From the NCBI RefSeq assembly GCF_024172165.1, contig NZ_JAMZEB010000002.1:4175501-4239500 (forward strand): 64,000 bases of DNA. Reading direction: 5' to 3'. A model generated the notes under the pieces. It was not told where the DNA came from and ran no database searches. It worked only from the letters and a program-made list of their open reading frames with translations. The stretch is from Nonomuraea thailandensis (GTDB taxonomy: Bacteria > Actinomycetota > Actinomycetes > Streptosporangiales > Streptosporangiaceae). Each line of letters begins with the position of its first letter. Position 1 is the first letter of the stretch. This document shows, one piece after another, positions 8,540-17,182 of the stretch. The position numbers and the translations under genes are program-made.

Positions 8540-9745
8540 CTAAGCCGACGAGCCGGCCGGGACCGGGGCCGGTCGGGCTCCGGCCTCCTGCGGCTCCCGG
8601 CCCAGCCGCCTGACCGGCCTGATCAGCAGCAGTGCCGCCACGACGCCGGCCGCCACCAGCGCCGACCCCAGCATGAAGGTGCGCGGTTCGACCAGCGTGG
8701 CGATCGGGCCGGCCAGCGCCTGACCCACCGCCATGCCCGCGACCGACCCGGCCACCTGGTAGGCGTTGACCCGGTTGAGCACGTCCGGGGCGATCTGTGT
8801 CTGCACGCTGGTCGACCACATCACCGACCAGAACGCCCACGCGCACCCGCCGAGCAGGTGCCCGGCCATCAGCGCCGGCAGCGGCAGCCCGAGGGCGACG
8901 GTCAGCGGTACGGCCACGTACCCGGTCAGCGCCACCGCTCCGGCCGCCAGTGGCCTGCGCGGCCGGAGCCTGATCGCCACCAGGCCGCCCAGGACGGTGC
9001 CGAGGCCGAGCGCGGCCATCACCCAGCCGTAGCCGGACCCGATGACCTGCGACGACAAGGGCACGGACGGGCCGATCACCAGCACGCCCCAGAACACCCA
9101 GACCAGGATGACGGACCACATCCAGCTTCTGGCCCTGAACTCCTCCCAGCCCCTGCGTAGGTCGCTCAGCAGGTCGGAGGGCTCCGGCCTGGGTGCGACG
9201 ACCCGGATCAGCAGCAGCGCCACCCCGCTGACCAGGAACGTCGCGGCGTCCACCGTGTAGACGAAGACCGGCCCGCCCACGACGATGAGGACTCCCGCCA
9301 GCGCGGGCCCCGCCAGCTGGGTGACCGCCTCGGCGAGCTTCAGTGTCCCGTTGGCCCGCTGCGCGTCCGTGGCGACCAGGGGAACCATGCCGTTGACGCC
9401 CGGTTCGAACATCCCGGCGGCCGTGCCCGACAGGAACGCCATCACCAGCAGCAGGGCGAACGGCGGGGCGCCGTCCAGGAAGGCGACGGCCACGGCCCCC
9501 TGGGTGACGACCCTGACGACGTCCGCGCCGATCATCACGCGCCGGGCGCCGATCCGATCGGCGACGACCCCGCCGAACAACATGACCAGCACGGCCGACG
9601 CGGTCCAGAGCGCGAGCACGTAACCGACGCCGGCGATCCCGTAGACTTCGCCGATCGCCAGCGCCGAGGCGACGGGCATCATCGCGTCGCCGAGCAGCGA
9701 GATCGTGCGGGCACCGAAGTAGAGGGTGAAGTTCCTCGTCCACAT
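8540..9745 (-). CDS. Major facilitator superfamily transporter
   Basis: A 401-residue membrane protein with about 12 hydrophobic helices. The first is FGARTISLLGDAMMPVASAL, and GGVVADRIGARRVMIG is the MFS loop 2-3 signature. It resembles the enterobactin-exporter/MFS_3 group that exports drugs or siderophores. ATG 9745 has GAGG just upstream; homologues often begin a few residues earlier, but no start codon exists there. It is divergent from an AraC-type regulator, which probably controls it. Confidence 0.82.
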   Translation of the reverse strand: MWTRNFTLYFGARTISLLGDAMMPVASALAIGEVYGIAGVGYVLALWTASAVLVMLFGGVVADRIGARRVMIGADVVRVVTQGAVAVAFLDGAPPFALLLVMAFLSGTAAGMFEPGVNGMVPLVATDAQRANGTLKLAEAVTQLAGPALAGVLIVVGGPVFVYTVDAATFLVSGVALLLIRVVAPRPEPSDLLSDLRRGWEEFRARSWMWSVILVWVFWGVLVIGPSVPLSSQVIGSGYGWVMAALGLGTVLGGLVAIRLRPRRPLAAGAVALTGYVAVPLTVALGLPLPALMAGHLLGGCAWAFWSVMWSTSVQTQIAPDVLNRVNAYQVAGSVAGMAVGQALAGPIATLVEPRTFMLGSALVAAGVVAALLLIRPVRRLGREPQEAGARPAPVPAGSSA

Positions 9746-9755
9746 GAGCCTCAAT

Positions 9756-9771
9756 TCTGGATTTTTCCAGA
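9756..9771. promoter_or_regulatory. Operator-like inverted repeat in the MFS/AraC gap
   Basis: TCTGGA-TTTT-TCCAGA, perfect 6-bp arms, lies 11 bp upstream of the MFS start and 46 bp upstream of the regulator start, in the only AT-rich part of the 72-bp gap. Confidence 0.45.
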
Positions 9772-9817
9772 TCAGAGCACCGGTGTCCCGAATGACATCA
9801 TTAGGTACATTTGCGCC

Positions 9818-10789
9818 ATGCTCGTGAACTGCCCGGAGACGCCTCCCACGCCCTCCGGCCCGCACCGCGTCGTCGCCCTGGTCGCCCCGGACCAGGAGCT
9901 CTACCCGGTCACCGCCGCCTCGGCCGTCTTCGGCTACCACGGGCCCGACATCCCCCAGCACTACAGCTTCCGGCTGTGCGCCGAGCACCCCGGCTCCCTC
10001 CCCACCACCCTCGGCGTGCCCATCCAGGTGGACGACGGCCTCGAAGCACTCGACGGCGCCGACACCGTGCTCCTCGCGGGCTGGACCATCGCCTCCTCCC
10101 CCGCCGTGCTCGGCGCGGTGTCCCGCGCCCACGCCCGGGGCGCCCGCCTCGTCGCCGTCTGCGCCGGCATCCTCATCCCCGCGGCGCTGGGCCTGCTGGA
10201 CGGCCGCCGCGCCTCCGTCCACTGGGAGCTGTCCGCCGAGGTCGCCGCCCGCCACCCGCGCGTCGTCCTGGACGACACCGTCATCTACGTCGACCACGGC
10301 GACGTCGCCACCGCCGGAGCCTCGGCCGCCACCGGCGACCTCTGCCTGCACCAGGTCCTCCAGGAGCACGGCGCGGCCCACGCCATGCGCATCGGCCGCC
10401 AGCTCGCCGCCGGCCCGCACCGCGAGGGCTGCCAGCGCCAGTACCCTCCCCTGCCCACCACCGGCCCCATGCCGGACTCGCTGGCGCCGCTGCTGGAATG
10501 GCTCCTGTCCCGCCTGCCCGACCCGGTCACCGTCGAGGACATGGCCGCCTTCTCCGGCGTCTCCGCCCGCACCCTGACCCGCCAGTTCACCGCGCAGCTC
10601 GGCGTCCCGCCCGCCCACTGGCTGCTGGAACGCCGCCTGGCCGCCACCCGCGCGCTGCTGGAGGAGACCGACCTGCCGGTCGAGACCATCGCCACCCGCG
10701 TCGGCCTCTCCTCGGCGGTCAACCTCCGCCGGCGCTTCCACACCGCCCTGCGCACCACCCCGGCCGCCTACCGCCGTTCCTTCCGCTGA
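9818..10789 (+). CDS. GlxA-type AraC regulator with DJ-1/PfpI domain
   Basis: A 323-residue transcriptional regulator. Residues about 15-195 form a DJ-1/PfpI-like sensor domain with the conserved AVCAGILIPAALGLLDGRRA elbow. Residues about 220-323 form an AraC double helix-turn-helix (VEDMAAFSGVSARTLTRQF and VETIATRVGLSSAVNLRRRF). Such GlxA regulators often control an adjacent gene, and here the divergent MFS exporter is the candidate. The signal is unknown. Confidence 0.87.
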   Translation: MLVNCPETPPTPSGPHRVVALVAPDQELYPVTAASAVFGYHGPDIPQHYSFRLCAEHPGSLPTTLGVPIQVDDGLEALDGADTVLLAGWTIASSPAVLGAVSRAHARGARLVAVCAGILIPAALGLLDGRRASVHWELSAEVAARHPRVVLDDTVIYVDHGDVATAGASAATGDLCLHQVLQEHGAAHAMRIGRQLAAGPHREGCQRQYPPLPTTGPMPDSLAPLLEWLLSRLPDPVTVEDMAAFSGVSARTLTRQFTAQLGVPPAHWLLERRLAATRALLEETDLPVETIATRVGLSSAVNLRRRFHTALRTTPAAYRRSFR

Positions 10790-11117
10790 CCCCTCCCCCG
10801 CGCCGTCAGAGGCACGGCGAGACGTCCAGCCGCGACGCACCGGCGGCACCCGTCACCGGCCCGCTCGGCCTAACCGCTTGACCCGGGGAACACCTCCGGC
10901 CGGGCCACCTGGTTCGGGCGAGCAGCCCGGCCGGTTGAACGGCAGCCCGCTCAACGACGGCCGATCTCCCCTCGCGGGGTCCCCCGCTACCCGCGGCCCA
11001 CCGCCTCCACCTCGGCGATTCCCCGCGTCAAACCTGTTCAGTGCAAAAAATCCTCACGTGCATTGGGCCGTTCTCTGGGGAGTAGACAAGCCTGGTACGA
11101 GTCGGAATGAACCGGGG
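10790..11117. other. 328-bp non-coding leader region
   Basis: No gene is supported. The stretch 11035-11070 (TTCAGTGCAAAAAATCC) is AT-rich for this genome and is the likely promoter area for the ligase-amidotransferase operon, but I cannot define boxes with confidence. Confidence 0.35.
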
Positions 11118-12287
11118 GTGAAGGTCGTGGAGGGAGAAGAGAAAGCGATCCGGGTGGGAGTGGAGGAAGAGTTCCATGTGGTGGACGTCCACACTCGCCG
11201 CCTGGCGGCGCGGGCCGAACTGTTGCTGGAGGCGTTGCCCGAGGACAGCTTCGCGCGGGAGCTGCAACGTTCGACGGTGGAGTCCAACAGCGCGCCCTTC
11301 CGGCGGCTGGAGGATCTGGCGCGCGACGTGTGCGGGTTGCGCGGGCGGCTGATCAGGCAGGCCGACGAGATCGGGCTCGGGATCAGCGCGGCGGGCAGCG
11401 CTCCGCTGGTCGAGATGGGGGAGGTGAAGGTCTCCCCTGAGCCGCGCTACGAGCAGATGCTGAGCGACTACCAGCAGCTCACGCGGGAGCAGCTGATCTG
11501 CGGCACGCATGTGCACGCGGAGGTGCGCGACCCGGACCTGGCGGTCGCGGTGGCGCACCGGCTGACGCCGTGGCTGCCGCCGCTGCTGGCGTTGTCGGCC
11601 AGCTCGCCGTACTGGGACGGCGACGACACCGGGTACGCCAGCTATCGCAGCCTGGTCTGGCAGCGCTGGCCCACCGCGGGCCCGATCGCCAAGTACGACT
11701 CCGCCGCCGAGTACAAGGACATGATCAAGGAGTTGATCCGCTCGGGGGTGATCACCGATCCCGGGATGATCTACTCCGACATCCGCCCGTCGCAGCATGT
11801 GCCCACGGTCGAGCTGCGCATCTGCGACTCCTGCCCGCGGGTCCAGGACGTCGTGCTGATCGCCGGCCTGTTCCGGGCGCTGGTGGCCAGGGAGCTGGAG
11901 GCGGTGCGCCAGGGAGTGGAACGGGACGTGCACCTGGAGGCGGCCCGGGCCGCGACCTGGCAGGCCGCCCGGTCGGGGCTGGAGGGCGAGCTGATCGACC
12001 CCGTGGGCGGGGTGCCCCGGCCGGCGCCCGTGGTGATCCGGCGCCTGGTCGAAGGGCTGCGCCCGCAGTTGGAGGAGTCGGGGGACGCGGAGCTGGTCTC
12101 CGAGCTGATCGAGGAGGCGCTGGCCAGGGGCAGCTCCGCGCAGCGCCAGCGGCAGGCGTTCGCCCGGCGGGGGCGGCTGGCCGACGTGGTGGACCTGCTG
12201 CTGACCGAGACCAGGCACTGCCGGTGGGACCGGCCGGCGGACGATCCCCCGACGGATCCCCCGGCGTACCGGTCCGCGGCGTCCTGA
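11118..12287 (+). CDS. GCS2/YbdK-type carboxylate-amine ligase
   Basis: A 389-residue ATP-dependent ligase of the glutamate-cysteine ligase 2 family, which joins the gamma-carboxyl of glutamate to an amine. The N-terminus has the family signature GVEEEFHVVD. LICGTHVHAEV and VPTVELRICDSCPRVQDVVL are the conserved metal/substrate strands. The start is GTG 11118; GTG 11127, preceded by GGGGG, is an alternative, and the open frame further upstream is not gene-like. Eleven bases downstream begins an AsnO-like amidotransferase, so this enzyme probably builds the compound that is then amidated rather than glutathione. That role is inference. Confidence 0.82.
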   Translation: MKVVEGEEKAIRVGVEEEFHVVDVHTRRLAARAELLLEALPEDSFARELQRSTVESNSAPFRRLEDLARDVCGLRGRLIRQADEIGLGISAAGSAPLVEMGEVKVSPEPRYEQMLSDYQQLTREQLICGTHVHAEVRDPDLAVAVAHRLTPWLPPLLALSASSPYWDGDDTGYASYRSLVWQRWPTAGPIAKYDSAAEYKDMIKELIRSGVITDPGMIYSDIRPSQHVPTVELRICDSCPRVQDVVLIAGLFRALVARELEAVRQGVERDVHLEAARAATWQAARSGLEGELIDPVGGVPRPAPVVIRRLVEGLRPQLEESGDAELVSELIEEALARGSSAQRQRQAFARRGRLADVVDLLLTETRHCRWDRPADDPPTDPPAYRSAAS

Positions 12288-12297
12288 GGAGCCTGGA

Positions 12298-14085
12298 ATG
12301 TGCGGACTGAGCGGAGAGTTGCGCTTCGACGGCGCCGAGGCGGACATCGGGGCCGTCGGCCGGATGGCGGAGGCGATGCACGAGCGCGGCCCGGACGGCT
12401 CCGGCCTGTGGTCGCAGGGGCCGGTCGCGCTGGGCCACCGCCGGTTGAAGATCATCGACCTGTCGGACAAGGCGGCCCAGCCGATGGTGGACGGCGAGCT
12501 GGGGCTGGCGGTGGTGTTCAACGGCTGCCTCTACAACTACGGCGAGCTGCGGGACGAGCTGCGCGGCGCGGGTTACCGGTTCTTCTCCACCTCCGACACC
12601 GAGGTGCTGGTGAAGGCCTTCCACCGGTGGGGGCCGGCCTGCGTCGAGCGGTTCAAGGGCATGTTCGCCTTCGCCGTGCACGAGCGTGACACGGGACGGC
12701 TGACGCTGGGCAGGGACCGGCTCGGCATCAAGCCGATGTACGTGGCCGAGGGCGCCCGGCGGCTGCGCTTCGCCTCCTCGCTGCCCGCCCTGCTGGCAGC
12801 CGGCGAGGTGGACACCGGCATCGACCCGGTGGCGCTGCACCACTACATGACCTTCCACTCGCTGGTGCCGGGCGAGCGCACCATCCTGTCCGGGGTGCGC
12901 AAGCTGCCGCCCGCCACGGTACGGGTGATCGAGCCGGACGGCGGCGGCACCGAGCACCGTTACTGGGAGCCGGCCCACACGCGGGGCGCCCTGCCCGAGC
13001 ATGCCGGGCTGAGCGGCCCGGAGTGGTGCCAGGCCGTGCTGGAGGCGCTGCGCGTCGCGGTGCGCCGCCGGATGGTGGCCGACGTGCCGGTCGGCGTGCT
13101 GCTGTCCGGCGGCCTGGACTCCAGCCTCATCGTGGCGCTGCTGGCGGAGCAGGGGCAGCAGGACCTGGCCACGTTCAGCATCGGCTTCGAGCCGGCCGGC
13201 GGCGAGCGGGGCGAGGAGTTCGCCTACTCGGACCTGGTCGCCCGGCGGTTCGGCACCGACCACCACCGCATCCGCATCCCGGACGCGCGCCTGATGGACG
13301 GGCTGCAGGACGCGGTGCGGGCCATGAGCGAGCCGATGGTCAGCCACGACTGCGTCGCCTTCTACCTGCTGTCGCAGGAGGTCGCGCGGCACGTCAAGGT
13401 CGTGCAGTCGGGGCAGGGGGCCGACGAGGTGTTCGCCGGTTACAGCTGGTTCCCGCCGCTGGCGGGCGTGCCCCGGGAGCAGGCCGCCGAGGTGTACGCC
13501 CGCGAGTTCTTCGACCGGCCCCACGACGGGCTGGCCGCGATCCTGTCGCCCGATCGCCTGCTGGAGCGCGACGCCAGCGGCGACTTCGTCCGCGCCCACC
13601 TGGGCCGGCCGGGCGCCGAGACCGCGCTGGACGCCGTGCTGCGCCTGGAGACCACCGCCATGCTGGTGGACGACCCGGTCAAGCGGGTCGACAACATGAC
13701 GATGGCCCACGGGCTGGAGGCGCGCACGCCGTTCCTCGACCACGAGCTGGTCGAGCTGGCCGCCGCCTGCCCCGCCGAGCTCAAGCTGGCCCACGGCGGC
13801 AAGGGCGTGCTCAAGGACGCCGCCCGGCGGCTGCTGCCGGCCGAGATCGTCGACCGGCCCAAGGGGTACTTCCCCGTCCCGGCCGTCCGGCACGTGGACG
13901 GGGCCCTGCTCGACCTCGTCCGCGACGCGCTGACCAGCCGGGCCGCCCGCGAGCGGGGGCTGTTCCGGCAGGACTACGTGGATCGGCTGCTCGCCGACCC
14001 CGAGCAGGACAGGGCGACGACCGGCGTGAACACGCTGTGGCAGCTGGGGCTGCTGGAGTTGTGGCTGCAGACCCACGGCGTGTGA
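12298..14085 (+). CDS. asnO: AsnO-like N-acetylglutaminylglutamine amidotransferase
   Basis: A 595-residue class-II glutamine amidotransferase. Cys2 of MCGLSGELRF is the catalytic N-terminal nucleophile after Met removal. Residues about 1-190 are the glutaminase and about 215-590 the synthetase. The synthetase has the PP-loop LLSGGLDSS and the stretches MSEPMVSHDC, VQSGQGADEVFAGY and VKRVDNMTMAHGLEARTPFLD, which I recognise as very close to AsnO of the NAGGN osmolyte pathway rather than AsnB. AsnO amidates the C-terminal carboxyl of N-acetylglutaminylglutamine. The usual partner Ngg (GNAT plus ATP-grasp) is absent, so the true substrate may differ. GAGGAG precedes the ATG. Confidence 0.85.
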   Translation: MCGLSGELRFDGAEADIGAVGRMAEAMHERGPDGSGLWSQGPVALGHRRLKIIDLSDKAAQPMVDGELGLAVVFNGCLYNYGELRDELRGAGYRFFSTSDTEVLVKAFHRWGPACVERFKGMFAFAVHERDTGRLTLGRDRLGIKPMYVAEGARRLRFASSLPALLAAGEVDTGIDPVALHHYMTFHSLVPGERTILSGVRKLPPATVRVIEPDGGGTEHRYWEPAHTRGALPEHAGLSGPEWCQAVLEALRVAVRRRMVADVPVGVLLSGGLDSSLIVALLAEQGQQDLATFSIGFEPAGGERGEEFAYSDLVARRFGTDHHRIRIPDARLMDGLQDAVRAMSEPMVSHDCVAFYLLSQEVARHVKVVQSGQGADEVFAGYSWFPPLAGVPREQAAEVYAREFFDRPHDGLAAILSPDRLLERDASGDFVRAHLGRPGAETALDAVLRLETTAMLVDDPVKRVDNMTMAHGLEARTPFLDHELVELAAACPAELKLAHGGKGVLKDAARRLLPAEIVDRPKGYFPVPAVRHVDGALLDLVRDALTSRAARERGLFRQDYVDRLLADPEQDRATTGVNTLWQLGLLELWLQTHGV

Positions 14086-16046
14086 CGCCGCGGCCCGCCG
14101 CCGACCCGCCGCACCTGTCCCCGCCCGCGCCGGGCCCGGCCGGGGGTCTGGCGCGCCTGCCCACGGCGGCGGGCCCGGGCGGCGAACCGCCGCACGTGGC
14201 CGCGCCCGCGCGGCCGGCCGGTGGCCGGCCGCACCTGCCCGCGGCCGAGAGCCTGACCGCGTGGAGCTGCCTGGCCCCCGCCCTTGCCCCCGACAACAGC
14301 GCCGTCGCCTTCATCAGCGACCACGACGGCTCGCCCCGGGTGTGGGTCCGGCCCCTCAGGGACGGCGCCGAGGCGTGGGCCGTCGACACCGGGCCGCAGC
14401 CGGCGGTGGACGTGAGCTGGGCGCCGACGGGAACCCACCTGGCCGTGCTGGTGGCGCCCGGCGGCGGCGAGCACACCCAGGTGTGGACCGTTCAGCCGCA
14501 CGGCGGCGACCTGCGCCTGCTGTCCGCCCCGGCCGGCGGCTCCGCCGGGGTGGTCCGCTGGACGGGCCGGGGCGAGACGCTCCTGGTCACCGAGACCTCC
14601 GCCACCGGCCTGGCCCGGGCCGTGCTCATCGACGCGGTCACCGGCGGCCGCCAGGTCATCGCGGCCGGCCCGCTGCTGAGGCCGGTGGCCATCAGCCGGG
14701 ACCACGTGACGATGCTGCTGCGGCGGGGCCCGCGCGGCCGCCGGCGCATGTTCGTGGCCGACCTGGCCGCCGAGGCGCTGGGCGCGCACGTGCCGAGCGG
14801 CGAACGGCCGCTGCTGCCCGGCCTCCCGGGAACCACCGACGACGGCGCCCTCTCTCCCGACGGCCGCATCGCCTACCTGGTGTCGGACGCCGGCCGCGAC
14901 CGGGCCGCGCTGCTGGCCGTACGGCAGGGCGCCGAGGCCGTCGTGCTGGCCGAACGGCGGGACGCGGAGCTGGACCGGCTCGCGCTCAGCGCGGACGGCC
15001 GCCGCGCGCTGCTGGTGTGGAACGCGCACGGCCGCTCCGAGCTGGACGTCATGGAGCTGGACAGCGGCGAGCTGCATCACCTCCCGCCGCCGCCCGCCGC
15101 CGTGATCACCTCGGCCCGGATCGGCTGGGACGGCACGCTGGCCGCGCTGGCCGCCGAGAGCCCGCAGGAGCCCTCGCACGTCCTGCTGTGCGACCTGGAC
15201 GCGGGCGACCACTGGGAGGGCTACCGGACCGCCGCCGGCGCGGGCCCGCTGCCCACGGCGGCCGGCGCCGAGCTGGTGCGCTTCCGCGCCAGGGACGGCC
15301 TGGAGCTGGCGGCCTGGCTCTACCGGCCGCCGCTCACGCGAGGGCCCGTGCCGTTCGCGGTGTTCCTGCACGGCGGGCCGGAGGACCAGGAGCGGCCCAC
15401 CTTCAACCCCCTCTACCAGAACCTGCTGGCCGCCGGGATCGGCGTGTTCGCCCCGAACGTGCGCGGCTCCGGCGGGTACGGCCGCGCCTTCCGCCAGGCC
15501 GACGACCGCGAGCTGCGCTTCGACGCGGTGAACGACGTGGCCGACTGCGTGGCGGAGCTGGTGCGTCTCGGCGCCGGCGACCCGTCCAGGCTGGCCTGCA
15601 TGGGCTGGTCGTACGGCGGCTACCTCACGCTCGCCACGCTGGTCACGCACCCGCACCTGTTCAGGGCCGGCGTGACCGTCAGCGGCATCGCCGACTTCGC
15701 GACCTTCTACGCCCGCGCCGAGCCCTGGATCGCCGCCGCCGCGGTCGGCGAGTACGGCCATCCGGACGCCGACCGGGAGCTGCTGCGCGCCCTGTCGCCG
15801 CTGCACTCCCTGGACCGGCTGGCCGTGCCCCTGCTGGTGGTGCACGGCGCCCAGGACACCAACGTCCCGCTGTACGAGGCCGAGCAGGTGATCGAGGCGG
15901 CCACCGCCCTGGGCGTACCCTGCGATCACCTCGTCTTCCAGGACGAGGGCCACGAGATCCGGCGGATCGGCAACAGGATCAGTTTCGTGACCAGGGTGGC
16001 GGACTGGCTGGCGCACCGCCTGAGGGTGCCGCCGCGCCGGCCTTGA
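14082..16046 (+). CDS. S9 family prolyl-oligopeptidase-type peptidase
   Basis: A 654-residue serine peptidase with an N-terminal beta-propeller (about residues 50-400, repeated strands such as ALSPDGRIAYLVSD and LALSADGRRALLVW) and a C-terminal alpha/beta hydrolase. The triad is Ser510 in GWSYGGYL, Asp592 in GAQDTNVP and His624 in DEGHEI. GTG 14082 overlaps the asnO stop as GTGA, so it is translationally coupled. Family members cut small peptides, so it may hydrolyse or recycle the product of the two upstream enzymes. No signal peptide; the first 45 residues are Pro/Gly/Ala-rich and a later start is possible. Confidence 0.85.
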   Translation: MTPRPAADPPHLSPPAPGPAGGLARLPTAAGPGGEPPHVAAPARPAGGRPHLPAAESLTAWSCLAPALAPDNSAVAFISDHDGSPRVWVRPLRDGAEAWAVDTGPQPAVDVSWAPTGTHLAVLVAPGGGEHTQVWTVQPHGGDLRLLSAPAGGSAGVVRWTGRGETLLVTETSATGLARAVLIDAVTGGRQVIAAGPLLRPVAISRDHVTMLLRRGPRGRRRMFVADLAAEALGAHVPSGERPLLPGLPGTTDDGALSPDGRIAYLVSDAGRDRAALLAVRQGAEAVVLAERRDAELDRLALSADGRRALLVWNAHGRSELDVMELDSGELHHLPPPPAAVITSARIGWDGTLAALAAESPQEPSHVLLCDLDAGDHWEGYRTAAGAGPLPTAAGAELVRFRARDGLELAAWLYRPPLTRGPVPFAVFLHGGPEDQERPTFNPLYQNLLAAGIGVFAPNVRGSGGYGRAFRQADDRELRFDAVNDVADCVAELVRLGAGDPSRLACMGWSYGGYLTLATLVTHPHLFRAGVTVSGIADFATFYARAEPWIAAAAVGEYGHPDADRELLRALSPLHSLDRLAVPLLVVHGAQDTNVPLYEAEQVIEAATALGVPCDHLVFQDEGHEIRRIGNRISFVTRVADWLAHRLRVPPRRP

Positions 16047-16075
16047 CGATGAGGGAAGGCAAGGGTGAGGCGGAT

Positions 16076-17104
16076 GTGCACCTGCGGGCCGCGATGACGG
16101 TGATCGAGTGCGCGGGCGGCCACCTGGAGATGGGGCGGGCGCACGGCGAGCAGGCGCGCGAGGCCGTCCGCCGCGCGCTGGAGGTGTGGCGGGAGTCGAC
16201 GGCCCGCTCGTCGGCCGAGCTGGTCACCGGCTCGCCGCTGCTGGGCACCGTCCGGCGGCTGCTGCCGGGGCTGGCGGACGAGCTGCGCGGCATCGCGGAG
16301 GGCGCCGGCGTGCCGTTCGCGGACGTGGTGGCCTGCAACTGGATGGACGAGGCCTGGTGGATGCGCCGTCGGCAGCTGCGCCGGCACGGCTGCAGCGTCG
16401 TGGGCGCGGGCGGCTGCCTGGCCCAGAACATGGACCTGCCGGCGTTCATGGACGGCTCGCAGCTGATCCTGCGGCTGCGCCCGCAGGACGGGCCCGAGCA
16501 GCTCGTGCTGACCTCCGCCGGGATGCTGGCGCTCACCGGCGTCAACGCCGCGGGCGTCGCGGTCTGCGTCAACACCCTGGGCATGCTGAACGGCGACCCG
16601 CACGGGCTGCCCGTGGCCGCCGTGATCCGCGGCGTCCTGGCGCAGCGGGACCGGGCCGCGGCGACGGCCTTCCTTCGTGGCGTCCCGCATGCCAGCGGGC
16701 AGCACTACGCGGTCGGCGACGGCGGCGGCATCGACAGCCTGGAGTGCTCGGCGGGCGGCGCGGTCCCCGTCGCCCTGCGGCGGGGCCGTCTCGTGCACAC
16801 CAACCATGCCCTGGCCAGCGGCGACCTGGACGCGGGCGCCCTGCGGGAGCTGAGCGAGCGGGGCAGCGTGCGCGACTCGCAGGCGCGGCTGAGGTTCCTG
16901 GAGGCCTCCTGGCGGGCGGAGGGCACGGCCGCCGAGGCCGAGGAGCTGCTCGCGGACGACACGGTGCCGATCTGCGTGCCCGGGGTTCCCGAGTGGCCGA
17001 TCCGGACCTTCGGCTCGGTGTCGTACGGGCTGGGCGAGGCGCCCCGGGCCCGCTTCCGGCTGGGGCTGCCCTCGGTCGCGGCGTGGGTGGAGCCGGGCTG
17101 GTAG
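16076..17104 (+). CDS. C45 family NTN hydrolase (acyl-CoA:6-APA acyltransferase-like)
   Basis: A 342-residue protein of the C45 group, whose members self-cleave before a cysteine and then transfer or hydrolyse acyl groups on amides. The expected Gly-Cys processing site is HGCSVVG with Cys106, close to Cys103 of penicillin acyltransferase. CLAQNMDLP, which follows, is also conserved. GTG 16076 has a GAGG 5 nt upstream, whereas an ATG at 16049 has no ribosome binding site. It follows the S9 gene by 29 bp in the same run and could acylate or deacylate the amidated compound. Confidence 0.8.
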   Translation: MHLRAAMTVIECAGGHLEMGRAHGEQAREAVRRALEVWRESTARSSAELVTGSPLLGTVRRLLPGLADELRGIAEGAGVPFADVVACNWMDEAWWMRRRQLRRHGCSVVGAGGCLAQNMDLPAFMDGSQLILRLRPQDGPEQLVLTSAGMLALTGVNAAGVAVCVNTLGMLNGDPHGLPVAAVIRGVLAQRDRAAATAFLRGVPHASGQHYAVGDGGGIDSLECSAGGAVPVALRRGRLVHTNHALASGDLDAGALRELSERGSVRDSQARLRFLEASWRAEGTAAEAEELLADDTVPICVPGVPEWPIRTFGSVSYGLGEAPRARFRLGLPSVAAWVEPGW

Positions 17105-17182
17105 CCGGGCTCCGGTGACATGCCCGCCGCCTGCCTGGGCAGGAGCGACCTCCCGGCGAGGCGGGGTGCGAGGGGAGAGCCG

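Noticed and set aside
8290..8541. Plus-strand frame QTAERILADHPRYQP and a following short frame ending at 8543
   Set aside because: It looks partly gene-like but has no start, no ribosome binding site and no family match, and it lies next to decayed DNA.
9746..10849. A minus-strand extension of the MFS gene through the AraC gene
   Set aside because: It is Gly/Gly/Asp-rich shadow sequence opposite an AraC-type gene with clear domains.
10878..11117. An N-terminal 80-residue extension of the GCS2 ligase
   Set aside because: Pro/Gly/Ser-rich with non-gene codon use, and GCS2 proteins start only a few residues before GVEEE.
13023..14081. A long plus-strand frame continuing upstream of the S9 peptidase start
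   Set aside because: It overlaps asnO completely in another frame and is Arg/Gly/Pro-rich, as expected for a shadow of a GC-rich gene. The GTGA overlap at 14082 is a better start.
12298..14085. Ordinary asparagine synthetase AsnB
   Set aside because: The synthetase-domain stretches MSEPMVSHDC and VKRVDNMTMAHGLEARTPFLD, and the GCS2 neighbour, fit AsnO-type amidotransferases better.
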